From Aradus depressus (lineage: Eukaryota > Arthropoda > Insecta > Hemiptera > Aradidae), in the NCBI GenBank assembly GCA_963662175.1, contig OY759219.1, positions 45,376,675-45,440,674 of the forward strand: a stretch of DNA of 64,000 bases, given 5' to 3'. Below, one piece after another: positions 21,901 to 35,300 of the stretch (position 1 is its first letter; each line of letters starts with the position of its first letter). The notes beneath the pieces were generated by a model. It did no database searches. It saw nothing but the letters and a program-made list of their open reading frames with translations, and was not told the origin of the DNA. The position numbers were made by a program, and so were the translations under genes.

Positions 21901-24900
21901 ACCGTAATCAGTGCGTGTAGATATACGCTATAAAATATAAAGACTAATTGGGGCTAATTAAATATTGTTATTGTTGACCTAGCTCATAGCATTCAGCGGC
22001 AACATAAAAAGTAGCTAGTACCTTTTTACGAGCAAAATGTTGATCAAGAAAACTTTAAATTAGGGCTACTAAATCAATTTTTCTTTAATAGTTTTACAGA
22101 AAAGAAAGTTTGAAAAAAAGAAACGCATTCGTGCAGACACTTTTTATATTGCCGTTGTAATGCTTCGAGCTAGATGACCAAAACTATATAACTTTCAAAT
22201 TGAAAACAGTTATCTTAAAAAATAAACCTTATCAAATCCTAAATTAAGGGCACATTAACATGCTTGGCCCTTTCGTTAATATTATTATATATACTCAGTT
22301 AATATTAGTAAATATAATCAGTCGCTTTCCGGAGCTCAGCACATACTAGTGGAGTGCCGACCGTTGCTCAGCACATACTGGATGGAGTGTCGACCGTTGC
22401 TCAGCACATACAAAATTAACGGAACAAAATAATAATTTAAATCTGTTTTTTCTTTATTTTTTAAAACTCATAAAATAAAACATAGTCCAGTCATTCAAGG
22501 ATTAACAACTTAATCTTCTCCGTTACGATGGGAGCGAGGCCAATCATCTACGGATCCCTTCGTATAATACTTTACGATTTAAATTGTATAAAAACAACCT
22601 ATTTTTATCAAATCTTATTTGGTAGTAAGCTCGATCCCGAATTAATTTCAATGCCTTGAATCGAGATTGTCATCAAAGTAAAGATAGCCTCAGAATCGGA
22701 GGTAATACGTTATATGTAAGGTATTTATTTTTTTTCCACAGATGCACTTCAGTGGCAATTTTAATATCCACATTTTCGAGCTGAGAAGTAAAATACTACA
22801 CAATATTGATGCTTCAAGTAAACGATTCAATGAGGTATTGAATGCCTGTGATATAAACATCAAGCTCAAAGGTATGTTCTAGTATTGTACACCAAACAGC
22901 ATAAGTTCAAACATAGTTTTATTTTCTTCATTAGGAGTCTTGTATTGTATAGAGTAGAGATGTACTGATGAATTTAGGAGTCTTGTATTATATAGAGTAG
23001 AGATGGACTGATGAATTAGGAGTCTTGTATTATATAGAGTAGAGGTGGACTGATGAATCTGACCTGGAAAGTTATCGACTTGCCGGAACTGTAAAAAAAC
23101 ATTGGCTTTTTGCTCTGTTTTCAGTAGAAATGTAAAACATTTGCAATGTTGCATTATCTATTGTTTTCTCTACATTTTTGCTATAACATCAGGTTCTCAA
23201 CCAACTTCAATCGGGGAGAAGAAAACCGACAAATATTGGTATTACAATTTTAGAAAACTGGATCCATCATGAATCTTGATCTGATTAATGTTGAATCTGT
23301 AAGGATGTAAAATCTCAGTCTAATGTACCTATATTTTAAATAGTCGTACTCAATTTATAGAATTAAACTTCTGTTTTTGTAACTGGATCCCGTTCTATTT
23401 TTTTTTTTTTTTACATGGGTCGCTGTAAATCTTATAGACACGTGGAGCCTCCGTAGCTCCGAGATAGTGTGGGACTCTAACTCCACTAAAAACAGCTCCC
23501 TTGCAACAACTGAGCGGGCCCAACAAGTTGCTCTTCTTTCATATTATAATCTTGTTTTGTGGGGTGAGGCCCATTGGCCTGTCCCCAGCTTAAATTAACT
23601 TTCTTTTTATATTTTAGAGTTCTATAGATTTAGTTACATTATTGTGGCACTAAATCTTGTGGCTTCATTCTTTTAAGCCGTCTTACTGAGCGTGGAACTT
23701 CGTCCATCGTATGGCGCATTTTCGGATTTACATGCGTCTGAATTCTCTTGTCGTGGTTGGGTGCATATTTGGTCACAATTTCACTGACATATTTTACTTT
23801 AAGGTCTTCGTGCAGATAGTCGTTTCTTACATAACAAGGAGCATTCACGATGTTTCTTAGTACTTTGTTTTGAAATATCTGCATCATTTGCAGGTTAGAT
23901 TTCTTAGTGCAACCCCAGAGTTAAATTCCATAGGTCCACAGCGGCCTTAGTACTTGTTTGTACAGCAGCAGTCTTTTTTTCGACTGTTAGTTGCGAGTTT
24001 CTGCCTAACAGCCAATACATTTTCCTGAATTTTATGTTGTGTTCTTCTTCTTTTTCTTTCACATTTCCTTCCATTTGAGTTTTGTGTCCAATGCCATACT
24101 CAGATATGGGTAATTCCATGCCAACTCAGCATCGGCGTCAACCCCACCATCTCAAAATTTGGAAATTAGTTGTCTTCCTTAGTCAAAAGCAAAACAATTT
24201 ACCAAGTTGTAGATTTTTTTATAAGGAATCTCATTTTTTATTAATGAATATTCAAAATCGATAATTTTCGAGATTTCAAGTCATTCTAAGCTATTTTTTT
24301 CACATTTTGACGATTTGTGAGCAGGAAAAAATGTCAAAATAAACTTTTCTTATAGGAAATTTCCTGGAGAATCGATTTTTGAGGTAGTTAAATCAAATTG
24401 TTTTGTCCTATTCATCAAAAATTCCTTTTTTGCGAAAAAATCACTTTTTTTTCGATTACAAATAACTCAAAATGGGTATATCCAAAAAAATGTTTTTCTA
24501 GATCAAATCGAAAGGTTTTGAACTGAACTTTAAGAATATTCTATGCTCATTTGTACTTTGGGCCTCTAATTATGGTTTTTTGGCAATCTTATTTTGAAAC
24601 TTAAATTTTAGCTATTTAACGAGTTTAAAATTATATTCGATACAAATACATTGTTATAAACAATGAAACTGAGCTAATATCTTCATAATTTAAGTTCATT
24701 GAAAATAATTTTAAACACCAACAAAACAAATTTTCAATTACTGTGTTTATTTGAACTAAATTTTGATTTTAAATTTATTAATTACACAATCGCCATCTAC
24801 CCCAAGATGATTCTCAAGAAAAAGACGAAAACTCCCAAGAAGAGGACATAGAAGAAGATGAAGAAGTCTTTATACAAATCAAAGAATGGGTTTCAACGGA

Positions 24901-27900
24901 CAGAGCAGAATTGATGTCACATTAGCTAAACAAACCAGACTTTCTTGAACATCTATCCCATGCACTAGAGAAGTTCATACCACATTCTTACAATACCAAG
25001 AAACAATTTGAGTACCTGCGCAACTTGAAGGAATCTTTGGAAAATCACGCATGCATAGTGATGATGGATTTTATTGAGAATTATTCCTATATTGTTCAAG
25101 ATCAATCTTAGGGATATTATTGGACCAAAGATTCGTGCACAATCCACCCGAGCATAATTTATTACAAAGAAGGAAACGAAATGAAACACATCAGCATTTG
25201 TTTCATTTCAGATGATTTGAAACATGATGTCAGTATTGTCCAAGTATTCCAGGATAGGATAATAAACAACTACATCAAGAAGTCTTTACCACATGTTCGC
25301 AAAGTTCATTACATCAGCGACGGGTGCCCAGGACAATTCAAGGTTTGCAACAATATTTTGCATCTTTGTCAACATCAAGAAAGGTACAACATGGAGGCTT
25401 CATGGACGTTCTTCCCAACATCACATGGGAAATCACCTCGCGATGGAATTGATGCCACAATCAAACGCGAAGCTGCCAATGAAAGTATACGAAGACCAAA
25501 TCATAGATGTAGAAACATTGTTGAAATTCTGTGGAGAGCACGTGAAAAATATTTCTTGTGAAATAGAAAAGCAGACGTAGAAAATGCACGACAAGCAGAG
25601 GTTAAAGTGGCTAAAACTGTACCAGGGACAAGAGATTTTCATCAGTTTGATCCTCTAACTAATCAAATTATTCAATGCAAAGTTTTCAGCAGTGATATCA
25701 ATTATTCGCTCAAATTTGACTTGATAACTAAGAAATGACATCTTACTATTGTTTAAACTTTGTTTAAATAAGTTGTCAAATTGTCATTGAATAACGTTTA
25801 TCGAAGATTTAATTTGTATTTTGCAAGGATATTGTTATACGAATTCAAAAATTGAAATCTATATTTGTGAAATGTTTTATATCTCATTATGATGTTATAA
25901 ATTATTTGTATAATTTTATTAAGAATCTATTTGTATCGAGTATAATTAAACTCGTTAAATAGCGAAAGTTTAATGTTCAAGATAAAATTGCCAAAAAACC
26001 ATAATTAGAGGCTCTAAGTACAAATTAGCATAGAATATTCTTAAAGTTTAGTTCAAAACCCTTCGATTTGATCTAGAAAAACATTTTTTTTGGATATATC
26101 CGTTTTAAGATATTTGTATTTGAAAAAAAAGGGATTTTTTTCAAAAATACGGAATTTTTGATGAATATGACAAAAAGTTTTGATTAAACTACCTAAAAAA
26201 TCGATTCTCCAGGAAATTTCCTATAAGAAAAGTTTATTTTGACATATGTTCCTGCTCACAAATCGTCAAAATATGAAAAAAAAAATTGCTTAAAGTGACT
26301 TGAAATCTCGAAAATTATCGATTCTGAATATTCATTAATAAAAAATGAAATTCCTTATAAAAAAATCTACAACTTGGTAAATTGTTTTGTTTTTGACTAA
26401 GGAAGACTCTGATCAACTAATTTCCAAATTTTGAGATGGTCGGGTGAACGCCGATGGCATGGCTGAGTTGGCATGGAATTACCCATATACTACTAGCAGT
26501 GTTTGAGTACGGTATTTCTTGATCATTGATGTACATCTTTTGTGTTTCTACATTTCTAATAGTAAAGTTTATGTTTACTGATTTAGTTTCATTTAGTTTG
26601 ATTCTCCAGCGTTGGGTCAATTTCCATACTTCCCTGATTGAATTCTGCAGTTTGTTGGTTACTATTTCAGGTTCCTCGTCTGCAGCTAATACCGCAGTAT
26701 CATCTGCAAAAGTTGCCGTTGTTGTGTCCACTCAGATTGCTAAATCGCTTGTATATAGCAAGAATTAGATAGGGCCAGGACGCTCCCTTTTGGGACACCC
26801 GCTGAGATTTTTTTTAGAACTGAGTATTCATCCTCATTCTTTATTTTAAAATACCTGCCTGAAATGTACGATTTTAATAACAAATCATATTCTTCTGGGA
26901 GGACCCTATGCATCTTGTACTCAAGTCCTCGATGCCAGACCTTATCAATTGCTTGCGAAACGTCTAGAAAGACAGCTGAGCATATTTTTTCTCTTCCAGA
27001 GCTTTTTCTATTTCATGCGTGATTATGTGCACCTGCTCTATAGTGGAATGCTTTTCTCTAAATCCGAATTGGTGATCTGGTAGCAGATTTCTCTCCTCTA
27101 ACAGAGGCTTTAGTCTCTTCGAGAGCAGTTTTTCAAATAATTTTGAGATCATCGGCAGCAGGAAGATTGGTCTATAGGACTTTTTGTCTGTTGGGGCTTT
27201 GCTAGGTTTCAGGATCATGATAACTGCAGCCACTTTCCACAGGTTAGGTACGTGCTTTAATCTGAGAGCTGTATAATCAAGTGTTGTAGTTTTCTCAAAG
27301 CTTTTTCGGGCAGTTCCTTTAGAATTTGTCCGGTTATCAAGTCAAATCCCGGACCTTTTTTCGCGCTTATGTTCTTAATTTCATTTTTCAGTTTTTGTAA
27401 TGTAATTTTCTGTATTATTTTCCTATCCACTCTCTGCTCAAAGGTAGTGTTTTCCTCTGCTGTTTGTCTATTTAACTGCCGAAAGGTTTCTTCGACATGA
27501 GCGACAAAGACGACTGCTTTCTCTATTGCACTTCTCGCCCAAGTCCCGTCTTCCTGTCTGATTGGTGAAGAGTGGATCTTCGGTCCTTTGAGTCCTTTCG
27601 TACATTTCCAGAATGAGTAGTCTGTGTCCTTCTGCGCTGTTAGGTTGGTTACACATTTTCCAATCCCGTTATTTTTAGCTTTTTTAATTAATTCTTTGAG
27701 TTCATTACAAAGTGAGTACAGTGCTCTTTTATTTTCAGGAGTACGAATTCTTTTCCAGTTTTTCCGTGCTTTCCTCTTTTTCTTTAGGAGTTCATTGACC
27801 TCTGGAGGAGGCTTGATTATTCTTTGTTTCTGTTTTCTGTGGTTCTGGTGCTTTCCAATGCTGCTTTTTGTATATCAGTGTTAAGCGTCTCTACTTCTTC

Positions 27901-30900
27901 ATCAAGCTGATATTTGTTATTCAATGGGACTTGAAGATTTATTTTTTCATCCAGTAGCTGTCTGAATAGGATCCTGTTGGTCTTGTTACTCGTCAGTCGG
28001 GGCAGATTTGACTGTGTAACTACCTCCTCTTTAACAGTCATGACAACCGGTGAATGGTCGGATTTAACTTCGATGTACCTGCTGCATATCCCTTTTACAG
28101 TATAAAAGTCAATCAAGTCAGGTATTTTATTGCTATCTGTAGGCCAGTACGTTGGGGATTCGCTTGAGAGAAAGTCCACTTTCAATGCACACCCAGCTTT
28201 ATATAGTTCTCTGTCTTTGGTGTTAGTTTGCCTCGAACCCCAGAAAGTGTTCTTTGCGTTAAAGTCACCTCCAACTATGAAGTGATTCTCAAGCTTATTC
28301 AATAGTCTGACGTGTTCTTCTTTTTTCAAATTATTTCTTGGTGGACAGTATATTGCTGCAATTTTGAAATTTCCTTTACAGAGCAACTGCACATTGACAG
28401 TTTCCACTTGCATTGATTCTTCCTCAATTTTTATATCTTCTATGGTACTATTTATAAGTATGGCTGAGCCTCCTCTGGCTTTATCCGCTGGGTGGACAGC
28501 GTGATAGCAGCTGTATCCCCGTATGTTGATAACCGCATCTTTGGTAAGATGGCTTCCCGAGATTAGACAAATGTCATGTTTTCCGCATTCAAAAATAGAT
28601 CTAGTTCTGAAGCGTGTTGCTGGAGCCCGTTTGCGTTCCACGTTACAATTCTCAATAAGTTATTCAGTTTTATGTCTTTGATAGAAAGTAGATACTTTTT
28701 TCACTTGCTCGCCCACCAGAGTAATTGATTTGATAGTTTTTCATTTATTTTCTTTTGTTCTTCGAGTAACTGTAGAATTTTTCTATTTGATTCCTTTTGT
28801 TCTTCGCTTACCTTATTATTTTTCAATTGGTGAAGCTGCTTGGCCACCTCACATTCTCTGTAGCTGGCATGATGATTCTCGTAACAGTTGACACAGGTAG
28901 GCGGCATATCGCGGTTAATTTTTAAATCACTAGTGTTTGCCTAGACATTTGACACACATCGGTTCTCGATGACAAAACTTTTGTGTATGGTTAAATCCTT
29001 GACATCTTTTACACTGCGGTATTAGATTCGTTGTTTTTCGAAGCGGTTCGATATTAACTCTCATGCTGAGAATTGATTTTAAGTTATATATTGATAACCT
29101 TTCCTCCTTACGTGAGAGAGTGTGTGTGTGAGTGAATTTAATTAGTAAATAAAAAATTAATGTCGAAAAATTATTAAAATTGAAAATGATTAAAATCGTC
29201 CCTGGTTTCGCTCCTAGCGATCGCGATTCTCTCGCAGGCATCGCTAGTTCCGAGCATGTTCTTCTAAATGAAATTATATTAAATTCAACTCCAAATGACC
29301 CACAATTCGCCCTTGTTTCGCTCCTAGCGATCGCGAATCGCTCACAGGCATCGCTAGTTCCGAGCATATTCTTCTAAATGAAATCCTCTTCAAATCAGCT
29401 CCAAGTGGCCTCGATTCGCTCATAGTGTCACTGGTCCTTGCTGCATAATAATGACAATAATTGTCTATAGGGTAGACATGCTACAATATATTGTCCATCT
29501 TTTCTTCTTTATCGAATGCAAGCATAACCAGAGGGAATCCTTTCTTACTGATCTTCTCATCCCCCTGCTCCTCCCTTTTTCTCTCTTTTTAAATTATATT
29601 CACTGCATCAGTTATTTTATATCCTCTCTGTTGGAGGTCATCTATTATAAACTGTTTATCGCACTCTAGCCATTACAATGTAGAAGGAAATCGAGGTTCT
29701 GAGTGACTCACTACAATGGACACAAACTCACAACACCGTCACCACCCACATCCACTCAAGTCATTATAAGGCCCTGAAGAAGAAAATAAATAGTTTTCGA
29801 AACGTTGGCCAAATTTTGCATTTTCTTTTATACAACAGAACCTCGATTTCCTTCTACATTGAAAAGATACTGTCGACTCTATTAATCACTCTAGCCATTA
29901 CCTTCGTAGGTCTACACTTCTTATCTTCGTACGTGTACCATTGCTTATTTTCTTCTTCCAGTTTTTTTTGCCAACGCTCTATACGATTCCGAGGTCGTTG
30001 TTTTTTTCCATATATTGTTATTCATTCATACGATTTTGTATTCCGCGTTTGCAACTGGAATTATCAGTGCTTTAATTTCTGCGTAGTTGGTTATACCAGC
30101 TATATGAATTGGTGGGGGGCATTCTGTTTTTTTCCCTTCACTACTTCCTGTTGTTCCTCCTCTGTTACCTTGAACATCCCTCTTGTACTCTTTCTTTATT
30201 TTCTCTCCATTATTGTCAGTCCTCTCCTTTCTAGTGCCTGGAGAGCTATCTGCTGCTCCTTCTGGTGAGTATTCAGCTTTTCGCTTTTTGCTGCGTCTCT
30301 TGCTTTGCTTAATAATCCAATCAGTTTCTCTAGCTAGTTCTTCTTCATCCGTGTGATATTCTATTGGAGTTATAGAACCTGTTCCATGTACTGGCGGTTC
30401 TCCTTGAGTCATCACTAGTTCTTTTAACTGTTTATTTTCTTCTGTCAGTTTTTTCACTTGCTCATTCATTTGTGTCATGATTTTTTCCAATTCATTTATT
30501 TTTTTTTTGCATATTGGCTTTCGTTTTATCCTCTTTATCCTTGTCTTCGATTTTTTTCAATCCAGATTCTTGTTTCGTTTGTGCCAGTTGTGCTGCTAGT
30601 GAAGATGGTCTCACTCGTAGTGGATTTGTATGCGTGGTTTGGCCCTTCACAGAATCCGTAGGGCCGATCTCCATACTGGAGGGTAGATTTTCCAAATTTT
30701 ATGGTCTGCTACCTTGGGTATTATTATTGTTTGTTTTGTCCATCGAATAGTTTCTCCTGTGCAATTTATGACCTCTTGCCAGGTCTTCAAACTGCCGCGG
30801 CATGCCGTCCCTCTGGGATCAGACGCAGACCAGCTAGCCGCCTACTACAGGTCAGACGCTCCTGGATTTTCATGCTAGTTTTGGTCCGCTCCAAGTATTT

Positions 30901-32263
30901 TATTTCCCTGGTACCCTACATATTGTCGAGCATTCCCCTACCCGCCTCCTAATGAGACGCCCTACGGGCTCTCTCTCTCTAAAATCTCAGCCTAATGTAT
31001 TTTAATTAATCGTTTTAATTTATTGAATGACAACTTCTGTTTTTATGGTGAATGAATCCTGATCTAATTATAATAAAAGTCAAACAAGTTCTTTATTTTT
31101 ATTTACTAAATTAAGAATTGTCTATCTTGTTATTCAAAAGATGAATTACCCGCATCTCAACTCGATAAGAGAGGCGCCAACGCACTACTCTGTATTTTGA
31201 ATGAAGAGGACAAATGGGTGAGTGTTCAGCGGCCATTATAGAAGTAGGGGCCACAGTTGTGCATTACTCGAATAAAATTCTTATGAGTAATTCTCAATCA
31301 TTACACATAATATGAATATTGATAATAGAAAATAGATAAAAACTAATTTTTCAAAACATTTTAAAGTTGAGAATTTAGGAGGTACGACAGATACACACAC
31401 AAACAGACAAAAAATGTTTGTTTTGACGTAAAATGAGAATTTGTGAAGGAAATTTTGATATCCAAATCCAAAAACGACAGTTTCTTCGGATATGAGACGA
31501 AACAATTAACATTTTCCTCAAAGTAAAATGTGTGTGTGTCTGCAGTTAGTACACACGTTTCAAGTGTAACTTCCGTAACTAACTCTTCTAGTTTTCATTT
31601 CTCTTTGTGCTAATAGACTATATTTTTATTTTAACTATTTTTATTAACATTGGTACAGGGTAGAAAATAATTTAATTCAGGAAATTTTATAATAATAAAT
31701 AATCGTATAATATGTTGGTAACAATTTTATTTACAGTTAAGATTATAACAACTATTTATATTTATTAACTTTCGGAATTGTAGAATATAATAAAAGTACA
31801 ACTACTTACCATTTTTATCTCCATTTTCACTTTCTTGAATTTTATCTCGATACTCTCTCATGTACCTACTCAGCCCTCGATTGATTTTTTTAAATTATCT
31901 AAATGTAAATCCGATTATTGTAAAATTGTAAAATCGTTTTCGGAATTCTAGAATATAATATCGGTTATAAAACAAAAATCAATTACTTACCTTACGATTT
32001 TTATCTCCACTTTCACTTGTTTTTTTTTTATTGTAGTGCTCATGCTTCTTCAAGTTTGCAACAGTAGTTAATTATTATTAATTACTGGTGACAACTACAC
32101 ATTAGGAACTTGTAACCGTTCTTCCCGTGAGGAGTGTACTCAGCTATCCAAGGCATTTTCAATTAAAGTTGCGATATAATAAGTTTTCGATTTTAATAAG
32201 TTTTCGACATTAATTTTTTTTACTAATTAAAAGTTGCACTCTCACGTAAGGAGGAAAGGTTAT

Positions 32264-32310
<47 letters not shown>

Positions 32311-35300
32311 TATATTATTTTCAAACAATCGATAAGCTAGACGCTTACTATGTAGCGTTCTTCCCATAACTACACCATTTTGTTCAGCGTACCTGGAAGT
32401 AGGAAGTAACTGAATCTTCTCTCTCAGTTCCAATCATAGTAAAGTGTAAAGGGAACATAAGGCCAGACTTGTTGCGAATGTCCAAAACAGTAGTCTGAAT
32501 GTCTACTGCAACACATTCATCAAGTTTGGAGCTTTGTCAGTGATTATACTGCCTAGCTACCAAGGGAGTCCTCCTGCAATAAAACAGCTATATCAGGACC
32601 CTACGGATATATCCAGAGATAAAGGACATCCGCATCTCTTCATAACCAAATAAAGAGGGCACCGGTAGCTCAGTGGTATACTTGCTTGCTTACTAAGCTC
32701 AAATAGCGAGTTCGAAACTCGGCCGAGGCCCTTAGTTCATTTTATCTGGGAAGTAACAAACTCCTAAATTTAGGACTCCCCCAGTAGAGCAGGTTTGGAC
32801 CACCTGTGTAACGAAAGAGCGCTCTGGTAGTAGGTGATGTGACCTTGCAGTTGATGTGACACGTATAACTGCAAAGGCAGGTTGCAAGATGTCCAAAGAT
32901 GACACATAGTTTTCGGAAAAACTTATTTTTTATATTTTCGAGAATTTGTTTGATTGGCGATGCTCTAAATTTGAGCTTTATAAGTGCATTGGGGGAAAGA
33001 AAATTTTGAAATGGCACAATTTTATATAATAGAAAGATGTGTCATGTCGGTGCATCTTCTGAAAAAATCATGAATTGATGTATATCAGAAGTTATTTATG
33101 TATTGGATCAAAAATTCAATCTTGGTTTTTCACTCAAATTTTATGTTTTTGGGATACAATCTCCCCTCGTTTTTCCGAGTGAACATTTTCGACACGATTT
33201 TCCAACGTCAGGGATCATTACATCCTTCCCATGTTGTCTCCATTCTAACTACCTGGGTGCACTGTTGCAGACTAAACTGAAGAATGAAGCTCTGAGAGAC
33301 AGGTATGACGGAATTCAAAAGGTCATTAAAAGAAGACTGAAAATTGATGAAAGTAAGTTATTTCGTTGTACGTACGTGCGAAGTCGTGACCCGTACTTCG
33401 AACGGTCAACACGTACTATAAGTCCCTCTGTTAGAAAAAGTCTTAAAAGTATAGTTTGTTGTTTTTTTTTGTTAAATGTTTGTTGACTTTCTTATTTTTG
33501 TTTGTTGTCTTAATCAAGATGAGTTGTTTTTTTGTTTATCGTGAGTACATTTTAACATTCATATTTTATTTTGGAGTGTTTTCGTCTTTGGAGGCTTTGC
33601 AAGTTGGTTCCTGCTAAGTAGGGAGAAATTCAGATAGTAAGTGTATATAGACAAACCTTCACCCCATCAGCCACTGTGGTCTAGTGGTCAGCCTTTGGTT
33701 CTCCGGGACTGGGTTCAATACTCGTCACCACCTTTTTTTTTTTTTTTTTTTTTTTTTTACGAGAAAAGTTTATTTACATTTATTACTTTTTTAAGATATA
33801 TAAATTCACTTAATATGAACATTTTTAAATGTCTCTGTCTGACCTAAGGAACACCGACTTCCTACCAGCCAGAACGAAGTCGAGAATGGCAAAAGGTAAG
33901 AAAAATTCGGGCAAGAGACCACGCTCAGCAGAGCAGTACTCACCCCGTAAGACCAAAAAAGATGGCAACCTTACCCAGCGAAACAGTCCTGAAAAGTCAG
34001 GAGGCCCAGTAGCATCCACCTCCGGAATGGGAACAGCAGGCTCTCAGCCAAGCGGCATCAGTCGCATCACATTGACCATCACACCCGCTATCGACACCAG
34101 AAATAGGTTTCAGCCACTGTCCAATCTTCAACAGGAAGATATGGTCGTCAGCGAACCCAAACCTCCCCGGCCTCCACCCATATTTCTCAGGGGAGTAAAC
34201 AATTTCGAAGCCCTTTGTCAGACCCTCACCAGAATACTTGGTCCAGGAAACTTCCAGTGCATATCAAGAGTGGTCTCTCGTCCGATACGCGCGTGAAAAT
34301 AAGTATGATTTTCATACCTACCAACTCAAAGAGAACAAGGCCTCTAGAGTGGTTCTGAGGGGGATCCACTACAGCACTCCTGTTGAAGACAGAGCTGGAG
34401 GAGCAGAACTTTTCAGTCAGGAGTGTAATTAATGCACTCCATCCCACCAGTAAGACTCCGCTGCCTCTGTTATTTGTGGACCTAGAGCCAGGGGACAATA
34501 ACCCTGAAATCTTCAACCTGAAGACACTGGTTCACACGAAGATAAACGTAGAGGAACCCAGAAAAAAAAAGGAAATTGTACAGTGCCACCGTTGTCAAGA
34601 GTTTGGGCACACCAAAAACAACTGCGGCCATCAAGCACGTTGCGTGAAGTGTGTAGGCTCTCACCCAACGAACCTCTGTGCCAAAAAAAAAACAGAAGCA
34701 CTCCAGCAAAATGTGTTTTGTGTGCCGGTGACCACCCTGCGAACTACCGTGGATGTGAGGCCCACAAAGAGTGTCGAATGAGGCAGCAGAATCTGGTGAA
34801 ACCTCTGGAGCCTAGAAAAACTAACCAACCCACGCCGCCAACTGGAGCCAGCCACTACCCTCAATTAGTCAGGAGGATGTCGGCAGCTGAAGAAGTCACC
34901 CCACCGCAGCCACAGCAGCAGCATCGCCCAGAACCCTCCTCCAGCTACGCTACCGCCACTGGTGCCGGGCCTGGCCTTAATTACCACACCTTATCCCATA
35001 TCCCTCCTCCCCCCTCAACCGCCGATATCACCTCCCTCCTCAACTCCTTCTTCTCCCAATTCCAGAACCTTATCATCACTCTCCTCATCAGATTAGTGAG
35101 TGGCAACATTTCCCTTCCTAATCCATGTATCCCCAGACGCGAAACTCCTTAACTTCTTTGGAATGCCAATGGTATAACCAGACATACCAACGAACTCGAC
35201 TTAATTTTACATGAAAAAAGAATCGACATTGCTCTCATTACGGAAACTCACCTTACGGACAAAACTAACTTCTTTATTACTGACTATATAACTCACCGAA

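Larger units (their letters stand above)
23640..28641 (-). pseudogene. LINE C ORF2 (endonuclease-RT)
   Basis: The endonuclease (28641 to about 27990) keeps VGGDFNAKN and SDHSPVV, but the catalytic Glu of the usual ISETHLT is changed: the text reads ISGSHLT. RT pieces follow: SYRPIFLLPMISKLFEKLLS (27180), HQFGFREKHST, and FADDTAVL (about 26710). The transposon interrupts the YLG..LD thumb, which resumes at 24105 and runs to the end at 23640 (RRLKRMKPQDLVPQ). Several frameshifts. Confidence 0.83.
28701..30695 (-). pseudogene. LINE C ORF1 (gag-like)
   Basis: Starts near 30695 (MENLPSSMEIGPTD), frameshifts in an A-run near 30495, then continues through a coiled-coil segment (MEKIMTQMNEQVKKLTEEN) and a basic segment (KQSKRRSKKRKAEY). 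After the two insertions it resumes with a PRE-type stretch and CCHC-type knuckles (QCKRCQGFNHTQKFCHREP, MCVKCLGKH, then CVNCYENHHASYREC). ORF1 binds the element RNA in this group. Broken by frameshifts and insertions. Confidence 0.8.
23397..30960 (-). mobile_element. Jockey-like LINE (C), nearly full length, with three nested insertions
   Basis: Minus-strand LINE with ORF1 (gag, zinc knuckles), ORF2 (endonuclease, RT), a 3' untranslated region and a poly(A) seen as poly-T at 23397-23414. Interrupted by a small hammerhead-type insertion (29677-29886), family A copy 3 (29094-29485) and a DNA transposon (24107-26487). The flanks (23305-23395 and 30978-31060) share AAAATCTCAGYCTAATGTA and further similarity, so it landed in locally repeated sequence. 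Confidence 0.85.

Noticed and set aside
29816..30268. 150-codon plus-strand hydrophobic frame
   Set aside because: It is the antisense of LINE C ORF1 crossing a small insertion. T-rich antisense of A-rich coding gives false membrane-like peptides.
33664..33735. Functional tRNA gene
   Set aside because: Box A is good but box B is imperfect and a cloverleaf cannot be completed.
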